Of a stretch of 64,000 nt of DNA, positions 1 to 6,910 are shown piece by piece; position 1 is the stretch's first letter, and each line of letters opens with the position of its first letter. A program made the position numbers and the translations under genes. Below the pieces are notes generated by a model that saw only the letters and a program-made list of their open reading frames with translations, did not search any database and was not told where the DNA came from. The stretch is taken from NCBI GenBank assembly GCA_026391675.1, contig JAPLDQ010000008.1:1-64000 (forward strand). Direction: 5' to 3'. This stretch comes from Bacteroidota bacterium (GTDB lineage Bacteria; Bacteroidota; Bacteroidia; Bacteroidales; JACABE01).

Positions 1-80
1 ATTTGAGTTATGGTAAAATAATCTAAAACTTCTTTTGGTAATATAATACGGGCAAGATCAATTCCTTCATTTATTTGCAT
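1..80 (-). CDS. N-terminal piece of a transposase-like protein (runs off the window)
   Basis: An ATG at 80 (minus strand) opens a frame that stays open to the window edge. It begins MQINEGIDLARIILPKEVLD and continues with an aromatic-rich stretch. The pattern of a short acidic start, then ILPKE and LDYF, resembles the N-terminal region protein of ISAon1-type insertion sequences as I remember it. Only 26 residues are visible, so the assignment is tentative. It lies downstream of the RES toxin gene on the same strand, and several other IS fragments are present nearby. Confidence 0.35.
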   Translation of the reverse strand, partial: MQINEGIDLARIILPKEVLDYFTITQ

Positions 81-177
81 AGCGTTTTTTTATGCAAAGT
101 AAAAAAATATTTCTTTCTCCTCAACTTTTCGTCTTGATCCCTCAAAAGTTGTGGGATTAATGAATTAAATAAATAAT

Positions 178-636
178 TTATTTAAAAATTCTTTTATCAA
201 ATGGGAACTTTTCAATTCCAATAATTTTCAGAGAAGCAAAATCTTTATGATTGGGGTTAATAAGATAGTTATAGACACCTTTTGTAACAACTGAAGGTAT
301 TTTTAAAATGCAAAATTTATTTTCTAATACAAAGTTATCACCAAATCTTTGAGTTGAATTGGGATGAGGAAAATCCTTCCAGTCATAAGGCAAATCTGGT
401 TCTGAAACTTCAAAAATTTGAATATCATCCGGGACAAAAATTGTAATCATCATGTAGTCTTCAGGCAAAGTAGCGAATGTAAAATGAACAGCTACTTCAG
501 CCATTGCTAGCGACTTGTTTGCTGCTGCATAAATTAACTCTATTCCTATAGAATTCCATCTCGCTCCTTTAATTGCAGAGCCTTTTCCTGAAAGTGGAGT
601 TGCAAATTTTTCTCTTGAAAGCCTGTATATTTCCAT
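178..636 (-). CDS. RES-domain toxin of a type II toxin-antitoxin pair
   Basis: The protein has about 152 residues and is a RES-family toxin. Known RES toxins deplete cellular NAD+ by ADP-ribosyltransferase-like or NAD-phosphorylase chemistry. The signature is visible near the N-terminus: YRLSREKF, then GARWNSIGIELIYAAANKSL, then AMAEVAVHF, which carry the Arg, Glu and Ser positions that name the family. I chose the ATG at 636; an upstream TTG at 645 would overlap the antitoxin. The gap to the antitoxin stop at 638 is one base, so the two are translationally coupled, with the antitoxin first. Length is normal for the family and the gene looks intact. Confidence 0.88.
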   Translation of the reverse strand: MEIYRLSREKFATPLSGKGSAIKGARWNSIGIELIYAAANKSLAMAEVAVHFTFATLPEDYMMITIFVPDDIQIFEVSEPDLPYDWKDFPHPNSTQRFGDNFVLENKFCILKIPSVVTKGVYNYLINPNHKDFASLKIIGIEKFPFDKRIFK

Positions 637-637
637 C

Positions 638-1141
638 TTAGACAAGTATACCGTAATTAATTCTCGTCAATTCACTAATAACTAATTCTTTCCCATATGA
701 ATCTTTTAATAATTCAATTGGTTTCAATTTCCCTAAAGCAAAATTAGGTGTATTTAACCATAACTTTAGTTTATCAATATTCCCAAAAACATCGAGACCA
801 ACTTTAGTAACTTCGGCCATTTCAATTATTTTTTCGGAATGAATTGCTTTAAAGAAATGATCACTTGAAGTTTTATATCGATGCAAAGACTTTGTGGAAA
901 TATCTAAAAACCCAGCCCAATCATTATCAGAAAATGGAGTATAGTTTTGAATAAGGTCAAAAAGTGAATAGGGTATCCCTGCTCTTATTGCTATAATAAT
1001 TAACATTTTATCAGTCAAAAATTCATCATAACTAATATTATTTTTAATTTCAAAATGAAATTTTTTAACTTCAGACTTTTTAAAGAATAAAGCTATTTCC
1101 TTATTAAGTCTATCTTCAATATTTGATTTTACAATTGTCAT
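638..1141 (-). CDS. Xre/MbcA/ParS-type antitoxin with DUF2384 toxin-binding domain
   Basis: This 167-residue protein is the antitoxin partner of the adjacent RES toxin. The C-terminal 60 residues fit the MbcA/ParS/Xre toxin-binding domain: helix MAEVTKVGLDVFG, then LKLWLNTPNFALGKLKPIEL and LLKDSYGKELVISEL. The N-terminal part contains an Xre-like helical DNA-binding region (FSDNDWAGFLDISTKSLHRY). Antitoxins of this class repress their own operon and neutralise the toxin by inserting the C-terminus into its active site. A palindrome flanking the promoter lies 19-43 bp upstream and is a plausible operator. The gene starts with ATG and precedes the toxin, the usual order for the family. Confidence 0.88.
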   Translation of the reverse strand: MTIVKSNIEDRLNKEIALFFKKSEVKKFHFEIKNNISYDEFLTDKMLIIIAIRAGIPYSLFDLIQNYTPFSDNDWAGFLDISTKSLHRYKTSSDHFFKAIHSEKIIEMAEVTKVGLDVFGNIDKLKLWLNTPNFALGKLKPIELLKDSYGKELVISELTRINYGILV

Positions 1142-1159
1142 GAGTTTTATTTTTTAGAC

Positions 1160-1184
1160 ATTTGTCTGCAAATATAAGACAAAT
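1160..1184 (-). promoter_or_regulatory. Promoter and operator palindrome of the RES/Xre operon
   Basis: Read on the minus strand, ATTTGTCT and AGACAAAT arms (1177-1184 and 1160-1167) exactly flank TATATTTG (1169-1176), which fits the Bacteroidota -7 consensus TAnnTTTG. A shorter overlapping palindrome of AGACA and TGTCT is at 1156-1167. The site lies just upstream of the antitoxin ATG at 1141. Binding of the Xre antitoxin here would occlude sigma-factor contact; that role is inferred from position. Confidence 0.6.
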
Positions 1185-1388
1185 ATCCAAAAAATACAAA
1201 TTTATTTTATATTTTATAATAATCCAATTTCAATAATTATATAATTCATATTACATCACGTTAGTGGGTTTTTTGTTTGGGCTGAATTTACACCAAAACA
1301 GATATGGTAAAGTTAGAGTTAAAAATTAAATTTGTAGAAATTTGAATTGTGATTTATATTTGTTGAAAAAGTAAAAAAAAGTAAACAA

Positions 1389-1700
1389 ATGGAAAATAAA
1401 AGAATTATAATGAAATTAGAAGAAATTAAAAAAGAATCTGAATTATTGGTTTATTCAGAAGATAATATTGTTGAAATCCTTTCACTTTACAATCAAGCGA
1501 TGATAGAAGTTGATAACATTTCCAATAAAAGTATTAAAGCAAAATGTATTTATGAATTAAAAGAGATGAAAACTGATGAATATGCAGATTTAATTAACAG
1601 TAAAGGTGAAAACATCAATACCAAACGAGTTAATATTAATAAATTTAAATATGAATTTATTAATATTCTGGATGAATGTATTATCCGTTTAAAAAATTAA
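1389..1700 (+). CDS. Hypothetical small helical protein
   Basis: The 103-residue product is not recognised. It is lysine- and glutamate-rich, has no transmembrane segment or signal peptide, and is predicted by eye to be mostly alpha-helical with regularly spaced Ile and Leu (EEIKKESELLVYS, ILSLYNQAMIEVDNI). Codon use is AT-rich like the surroundings. The stop codon abuts the end of an IS256 remnant starting at 1702, so the original 3' end may have been altered by the insertion. A poly-A tract and GTAAACAA precede the ATG. No operon partner is visible on this strand. Confidence 0.5.
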   Translation: MENKRIIMKLEEIKKESELLVYSEDNIVEILSLYNQAMIEVDNISNKSIKAKCIYELKEMKTDEYADLINSKGENINTKRVNINKFKYEFINILDECIIRLKN

Positions 1701-1701
1701 T

Positions 1702-1857
1702 GACACTATTTTATAAAGTGTGTAAACTAAAAAGTTGATTCCTTTAACATCTTAATCTGGTTTCAAAGATAATTAAAAATTGATTAAAAATAATACCCCA
1801 GTCTCTAATTGGCATACCCCATTTTTTTGAAGCTTCCCTGACAGCTAAATAAGTTGA
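1702..1857 (-). pseudogene. IS256 (mutator) family transposase C-terminal remnant with IS end
   Basis: Minus-strand translation from 1855 to the stop at 1744 gives [13 protein letters not shown], then [19 protein letters not shown] and TRLRC. This matches the conserved C-terminal block of IS256/mutator transposases (KKW..PI..W...NQF.I.FE.RL). Outside the stop, 1702-1728 carries an ACACT/AGTGT palindrome followed by GTAAAC, as expected for an IS terminal inverted repeat. Everything upstream of the last ~37 codons is missing, so this is a decayed end fragment. It sits between an unknown small gene and the distal end of the restriction operon. Confidence 0.75.
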
Positions 1858-1925
1858 TTAAAAATTTACCATTTATTCAGCAAATGTATAGCACCAAAAC
1901 TGTAAGTATAAAAATTTTAAAAAAA

Positions 1926-2687
1926 TTAGAAAAAACTTTTCTTTATTATAACTCCATCTTTCACAACGATATTTGGGCTTCCAATTATTTTATATTTTCC
2001 ATCTGGTGCTTTATCTCCATTCAACAACACATTATTTCCTTTATCATAATCATATTGATAATGTTGTTCAATAGTTAATACTAAACCTTCTTTTGTTTTA
2101 TAAATCTTTTCATTCCTTAATGCAATTATTTTACTATTACTTATAATGAATTTTAAATCTGAATATTTTGCATAATATTCACCATCATCAACATTTTCAG
2201 CATCAATTGTAACTTGATTACCTGTAATTATTGCATTATTCATACCACATATTACCTCAAGCGTTTTTCCATTTGATAACATATAAGTATTAATATTAAA
2301 ATTATCTCTTCTTAATTGTTGTAAATAGTTACAAACATCTAAGTCTGGGATAATATTTTCATTAGCCAAAATAAAAAAATTCATTTTAGAACCATCTAAC
2401 TTTAAAATCAAAACAGCATCATCAATAAAACATTCATTACATAATATTTTATCGACACCTCTATCAATTAACAAGGATTTTGCTTCAGAAAGATAATCCC
2501 AGGCACCCATGGAAACCTGACCATCTTTTGACATAATTAGCTCTTTATTCTTTTTAAAAATCAGTTTCTGCATTTCAAAATCAGAATCGATTAATGCCCA
2601 AGGTTTATCAACTAAAATTGATGTTTTATCAAGTGTTTTGCTGTAATTTTTTAGTTCTATTACTAAATGTTCGAGATATTCTTTCAT
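1926..2687 (-). CDS. Hypothetical protein, last gene of the hsdR operon
   Basis: The 253-residue product is not recognised. There is no signal peptide or membrane segment. The N-terminal third is helical and charged. The C-terminal part ends in a beta-rich element, NGDKAPDGKYKIIGSPNIVV, a pattern I have seen in other Bacteroidota proteins of unknown role. The start is ATG, 16 bp after the hsdR stop on the same strand, so it is very likely co-transcribed with the XRE/ImmA, PIN and hsdR genes. The coupling suggests a role linked to restriction or its control, but nothing in the sequence proves it. The IS256 remnant lies 68 bp downstream. Confidence 0.6.
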   Translation of the reverse strand: MKEYLEHLVIELKNYSKTLDKTSILVDKPWALIDSDFEMQKLIFKKNKELIMSKDGQVSMGAWDYLSEAKSLLIDRGVDKILCNECFIDDAVLILKLDGSKMNFFILANENIIPDLDVCNYLQQLRRDNFNINTYMLSNGKTLEVICGMNNAIITGNQVTIDAENVDDGEYYAKYSDLKFIISNSKIIALRNEKIYKTKEGLVLTIEQHYQYDYDKGNNVLLNGDKAPDGKYKIIGSPNIVVKDGVIIKKSFF

Positions 2688-2703
2688 ATTATGGTAATTT
2701 TAA

Positions 2704-5178
2704 TTATGCCACTTTTTCCTCATACAAATACTTCTGAAATTCAATAAAAATATCCTTTATTTCTGAGAGGTTACCCAATACATCACCGGCATCTTCAAAT
2801 GAATGGTATTTGCTGGTGAGGAGTATGGGCAGTTTTTCCTGATCGAGCTCTTCTTCGCCGGTTTCAATGTACTTGCTTAATACAAACTGTATGAATTCTT
2901 TCTGCTTTTCGTTTAAAAGGGCAAATATGGTGGATGAAGCAGCAGTGGCTCTTTCCTCTCTGGTTATTGGCTTATTCTTATGGTTAAAAACATATTCCAA
3001 CACATCAAATAAATCGCTTTTTTCTGCATCTATCAATTGTTGTAACATTTTTAACTGTTCCTTGCCATAACCTGCTTCAGTTAATTTATCCAGAAAAATT
3101 CTGCGGGTGAGTGGATTGCTCCATATTTCCCTTAATTCTGCTTCACTCTTTAAGAATTCAGGTAAGGAGCCGAACATATTCTGTAAAAACTCTTCTGCCG
3201 AAATTACCGAACCATCTGCATTATAAAAGGATGTAGAAATCATGTGCTGTATTTCCAGTTCCTTGCCATCCTTTAATTTGATTTTCACCTTCTTCTTGCA
3301 AATACAGGGTGTTTGTCCACATCTATAACAAGGCGGTGGTGGTTCCAGTATGCAAATGCAAGGCAGCTGACCACATCTGTCACAGGGTTGCTTTGGCGCT
3401 TTTTCACAAACACAGGGTGTTTGATGACATATTTCACAAACTTCTTCTGCTATGGGTTCTCCGTCCCATTCCGGATCTGAAAAATGTTGATAGGCATCCA
3501 CATAATCGTATATGGTAAAAAACTCCTTGCCATCAAACAAACGTGAACCCCTCCCGATGATTTGTTTAAATTCTATGATTTGTCTTACCGGACGCAGCAG
3601 CACTATGTTGCGGATATTTCTGGCATCAACTCCTGTAGATAGTTTTTGTGATGTTGTAAGTATTGTGGGTATTGTTTTTTCATTATCCTGAAAATCACGC
3701 AGGAATTGTTCTCCAATTTCACCGTCGTTGGCTGTTACACGGACACAATAGTTGATGTTTTTATCTTTCTTATACTGATTGATTAAATCCCTGATTAAAG
3801 CGGCATGTGCCTGATTTGCACCAAAAACAATAGACTTGTCGGTTGGATTGGCTGCATCCATAAACAGCTGAACCCTTTTAGCTTCCCTGGCTTTTATTTC
3901 AATAATTCTGTTGAAATCTGATTCCTTATAGATTTTGTTTTCATCTATTTCTCCTTCAAGGATGGCATCTTCACTGTTGTATTGATAATCATCCAGCGTA
4001 GTTTTGATACGCTTTACTTTAAATGGTGTTAAAAACCCATCGTTGATACCATCCTTAAGTGAATAAATATAAACAGGTTCTCCAAAATATTTGTAAGTAT
4101 CGATATTGTCTTTGCGTTTGGGTGTAGCGGTTAAACCCAATTGAAATGCAGGTGAAAAATAATCCATTATTCCTCTCCAGGTACTTTCATCGTTGGCACC
4201 ACCACGATGACATTCGTCTATAATAATAAAATCAAAGAAATCCTTCGGATACTCACCAAAATAAGGAATGGGCTTACCTTCGGTATCGGTGCCGCTCATA
4301 AAGGTTTGGAAAATTGTAAAGAAGATGCTGCCATTGGTTGGCACACTTCCTTTTTTCCTGATTTCACTTGGTTTTATTCTTATTAAGGCATCTTCAGGGA
4401 AAGCAGTGAAAGCATTGTAAGCTTGATCTGCTAAAAAATTTCGGTCTGCTAAAAACAATATGCGGGGGCGACGGTTCCCTTCAGCAACGCTCTTCCCTTC
4501 GACTCCGCTCAGGGAACAGCTTTGCAGGTTCCAGCGGGTATGGAATAATTTCCATGCAATTTGAAAAGCTATCAATGTTTTACCTGTACCGGTGGCAAGG
4601 GTTAATAAAATACGATTTTGATTGTTTGCAATGGCTTCCAGCATATTATTAATGGCCAGTTCCTGATAATACCTTACTGGTTTGGTACCGCTGCAATCAT
4701 CAAATGGAACGGAACAGAATTTATCTCTCCAAGCTTCGATATTTTCAGGTGGGACAACTACTGATAATGCTTCTGAAGCTGCTTTAGGTTGAACAGGATA
4801 TTTTTTATTCCAGAGTTCTTCTGGTGAAGGATAATTTTCAACCAGTTCTTCTTCCCCTGTAAGCATACAAATGCTGTATATTTCATTGCCATTGGTTGAA
4901 AAAGTGGTATCTAAACTAAGTTTTTCAGCGTATAATTTAGCCTGTGCCACACCTTCGCCGACTTCCTGTGAATGGCTTTTTGCTTCAATTACTGCAAGCT
5001 TTATACCTTTATAAACCAATACATAATCGGCTGTGAGCTTTTTAGCCCTGCCTCCCGTTTGTATTCTCCCAGCTGTAATAGGATGCTCCCTTAGTATTTT
5101 CGTACCTTCAATAACACCCCAACCATCAGCTTTTAGCTTAGGATCTATGAGTTCTGCTCTGGTTTCGGCTTCATTCAT
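2704..5178 (-). CDS. hsdR: Type I restriction endonuclease subunit R (HsdR, EcoEI-like)
   Basis: The 824-residue motor and cleavage subunit of a type I restriction system would act with HsdM and HsdS. The N-terminal nuclease domain shows the D-x-n-E-x-K pattern: LTADYVLVYKGIKLAVIEAK near residues 48-67. The superfamily 2 motor follows, with Walker A LATGTGKT near residue 195, DECH near 320, GLTATPKR, and motif VI QIIGRGSRLF. After the motor come three C-x2-C-x4-C-x-C modules (EICHQTPCVC, DRCGQLPCIC, YRCGQTPCIC) and an EcoEI-type C-terminal helical domain. Its ATG directly abuts the stop of the upstream PIN gene. A repetitive element is inserted in frame between the Walker A helix and RRPRILFLADRN. 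hsdM and hsdS lie 5 kb upstream on the same strand. Confidence 0.95.
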   Translation of the reverse strand: MNEAETRAELIDPKLKADGWGVIEGTKILREHPITAGRIQTGGRAKKLTADYVLVYKGIKLAVIEAKSHSQEVGEGVAQAKLYAEKLSLDTTFSTNGNEIYSICMLTGEEELVENYPSPEELWNKKYPVQPKAASEALSVVVPPENIEAWRDKFCSVPFDDCSGTKPVRYYQELAINNMLEAIANNQNRILLTLATGTGKTLIAFQIAWKLFHTRWNLQSCSLSGVEGKSVAEGNRRPRILFLADRNFLADQAYNAFTAFPEDALIRIKPSEIRKKGSVPTNGSIFFTIFQTFMSGTDTEGKPIPYFGEYPKDFFDFIIIDECHRGGANDESTWRGIMDYFSPAFQLGLTATPKRKDNIDTYKYFGEPVYIYSLKDGINDGFLTPFKVKRIKTTLDDYQYNSEDAILEGEIDENKIYKESDFNRIIEIKAREAKRVQLFMDAANPTDKSIVFGANQAHAALIRDLINQYKKDKNINYCVRVTANDGEIGEQFLRDFQDNEKTIPTILTTSQKLSTGVDARNIRNIVLLRPVRQIIEFKQIIGRGSRLFDGKEFFTIYDYVDAYQHFSDPEWDGEPIAEEVCEICHQTPCVCEKAPKQPCDRCGQLPCICILEPPPPCYRCGQTPCICKKKVKIKLKDGKELEIQHMISTSFYNADGSVISAEEFLQNMFGSLPEFLKSEAELREIWSNPLTRRIFLDKLTEAGYGKEQLKMLQQLIDAEKSDLFDVLEYVFNHKNKPITREERATAASSTIFALLNEKQKEFIQFVLSKYIETGEEELDQEKLPILLTSKYHSFEDAGDVLGNLSEIKDIFIEFQKYLYEEKVA
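4474..4517. repeat. Dispersed palindromic repeat inserted in frame within hsdR
   Basis: Arms GTTCCCT (4474-4480) and AGGGAAC (4511-4517) bound a segment containing CTTCGACTCCGCTCA. The same core occurs in intergenic DNA near 26290, 29396, 29457 and 29720. Here it adds roughly 15-20 residues (including CSLSGVEGK) to HsdR without shifting the frame. Relatives, as I recall them, pass directly from the helix ending in RWNL to RRPRILFLADRN. Confidence 0.7.
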
Positions 5179-5682
5179 TTATTTCTTATTTAATTCCTTT
5201 TCCCATAAAACAATTCTATTATCTATCTCAGCATGTGGCAGTCTTATATTTAGTAATTTCAATTCCCTGATTTTATAAATAGCATCTTCTATTGACAATA
5301 TATTTTGATTCTTTAATTCTTCAATAATAAAAATAATCCCTTTAACAGTTATTCCTGATTTACTCACATGTTTTCTGAGTTTACCATCGCCTGTTATTAA
5401 GATACCATTAAGTTTTTTAGTATAATGCCAGACAGAACAGTCCTCAATACTTAATCCCTTGTGAGAATCATATAAACTAAAGATTGCTGTATAATCTTCT
5501 GTCGTTTCAGTTCTGATAATTTTCAGTTTATCGGAAATAAATTTTTCCTGTTGAATATCATCCAATTCAGCAAATACAAAATCAGTGGTATGCAAATCGA
5601 AACCTAATGATAAAAAAGCATCAACCAGATGAAGCTTTTCAATATCCATTAATATATTTGCATCATTGATCAGTAATTGCAT
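5179..5682 (-). CDS. PIN-domain protein embedded in the restriction operon
   Basis: The 167-residue protein fits the PIN ribonuclease fold. An N-terminal strand carries NDANILMD (Asp pair). TDFVFAELDD supplies the acidic residue on helix 2. LSIEDCSVWHYTKKL and ITGDGKLRKH supply the third and fourth acidic positions, followed by a short C-terminal extension ending WEKELNKK. PIN enzymes cleave RNA in a Mg2+-dependent way, most often as VapC-like toxins. No short VapB-like antitoxin is adjacent. Instead the ATG is one base after the XRE/ImmA stop, and this gene's stop touches the hsdR start, so it is translationally coupled to both. A toxin regulated by the XRE/ImmA protein is a plausible reading; this is inference. 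Confidence 0.75.
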   Translation of the reverse strand: MQLLINDANILMDIEKLHLVDAFLSLGFDLHTTDFVFAELDDIQQEKFISDKLKIIRTETTEDYTAIFSLYDSHKGLSIEDCSVWHYTKKLNGILITGDGKLRKHVSKSGITVKGIIFIIEELKNQNILSIEDAIYKIRELKLLNIRLPHAEIDNRIVLWEKELNKK

Positions 5683-5683
5683 C

Positions 5684-6739
5684 TTAATTTATATTAATGG
5701 ATATATTGTTTTTTAATTCATCAAGGCTTATGTTTAATAAGGATGAGGCTTTGCTTAATGAAATATTCACTTCGGAAACAGCCCGGTAAACCAGATTTTC
5801 ATAACGGTTGGAGTTTTCATTACCTTTAAATCTGCTGTCATCAATTTCGTTTTTTAAAAGAATATTATAATTTATTTTTTTATAAAACTCAGTTAATTTC
5901 TCTTGTGAAATTATCTTAAGATCACCTAGTTTATACATTATTGCCCTGATGCTAATACCATATTTTCGTTGAATATTTTTAAGTTCCTCTATAGTAATAC
6001 TACTTCTTTTTCTTCCGAATTCGGTAAAAGTATTATCCTGAGAAATTAATATTTCTGATGCAAAAAGATTGCAGAATTTTTCCTGAATTTTAGTTTCAAA
6101 ACTGTTTAAATCCAGCAATATATGACCTAATTCATGCAAGAGGGTAAATCGTTTTCTTTCGAGGGGCATATTTTTATTAACTACTACAACATAATATTTT
6201 TCGTTTACTATGGTCGCCAAACCGTCGAATTTATTGCTTTCATCTTCTATCTCAATTACCTTGATGTTATTATCTTCCATTAACTGTATGATATTGTGTA
6301 TCGGATCACTTCCAATATTCCAGCTGTTACGTAAGCAATTAACTGCATGTATAATATCAGCATCTGAATTAATATTCAATGCTGATAAAGGATTTTTAAA
6401 TTCTGTATCCAGATAGAGGATATTTTCAATAAATAAGTAATTTTCGATATGAATACGGATTTCCTCTTTTAAAGAATTCACTTTCTTGGGGCTAAAGCTG
6501 CTTTTCTTCCGGAAACTAATTTCACTGATTTCTACTTCTGATTTGCGAAAGAAATAATCTATCTTTTGTCCGAATAGCTTAGAAAAAGCAATAAGCTTTT
6601 CGCTGCTTGGCATAGATAAACCATTCTCATATTTACTTATCATTTGCTTGGATACATTAAGCTTTTCAGCTACTTCCTGTAAGGAAAATCCTTTATGTAT
6701 TCTTGAATTCCTTAATCTTGCTCCGATTATAGTTTCCAT
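5684..6739 (-). CDS. XRE-family regulator fused to an ImmA/IrrE metallopeptidase
   Basis: The 351-residue protein begins METIIGARLRNSRIHKGFSL. A TTG 57 bases upstream would add residues lying inside the promoter palindrome, so ATG 6739 is chosen. Residues 1-65 are a helix-turn-helix of the XRE type (SLQEVAEKLNVSKQMISKYE). Around residue 200 the gluzincin motif TLLHELGHILLDL gives the zinc ligands and catalytic Glu of the ImmA/IrrE (COG2856) peptidase, followed by FCNLFASEIL, which contains the third-ligand region. Such fusions sense stress and cleave repressors or relieve their own repression. It is the first gene of a four-gene run with the PIN gene, hsdR and an unknown gene. A strong promoter with operators lies directly upstream. 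Confidence 0.9.
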   Translation of the reverse strand: METIIGARLRNSRIHKGFSLQEVAEKLNVSKQMISKYENGLSMPSSEKLIAFSKLFGQKIDYFFRKSEVEISEISFRKKSSFSPKKVNSLKEEIRIHIENYLFIENILYLDTEFKNPLSALNINSDADIIHAVNCLRNSWNIGSDPIHNIIQLMEDNNIKVIEIEDESNKFDGLATIVNEKYYVVVVNKNMPLERKRFTLLHELGHILLDLNSFETKIQEKFCNLFASEILISQDNTFTEFGRKRSSITIEELKNIQRKYGISIRAIMYKLGDLKIISQEKLTEFYKKINYNILLKNEIDDSRFKGNENSNRYENLVYRAVSEVNISLSKASSLLNISLDELKNNISININ

Positions 6740-6756
6740 TTGGTTTCGTTTTAAGT

Positions 6757-6870
6757 GGTTGACAAATATACAACAAATTTTGAGTTTGTCAACCAAAAAA
6801 GTGCAAAATTTTACACTTTTTTAACCACAAAACTGCACTTTCTTAGATTTTGCAACACTAAAAGTGCAGT
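6757..6870 (-). promoter_or_regulatory. Promoter and nested operators of the XRE/ImmA-PIN-hsdR operon
   Basis: On the minus strand, TTG (6790-6792), a 19-base spacer and TATATTTG (6763-6770) make a good Bacteroidota promoter. Its -33 and -7 elements sit inside the arms of a perfect inverted repeat, GGTTGACAAA (6785-6794) and TTTGTCAACC (6757-6766). Further upstream are a near-palindrome at 6797-6820 (AAAAGTGC...) and a second pair of perfect arms, ACTGCACTTT (6832-6841) and AAAGTGCAGT (6861-6870). The AAAGTGCA word thus recurs three times. Start codon 6739 is about 17 bases after the expected transcription start. Confidence 0.7.
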
Positions 6871-6910
6871 ATTTTGTATTTCAATATCAATAATTTTCAA
6901 TTCTCATAAC

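Noticed and set aside
5684-6796. Upstream TTG start for the XRE/ImmA gene
   Set aside because: The extra residues would be encoded by the promoter palindrome, and the ATG at 6739 directly precedes the helix-turn-helix domain.
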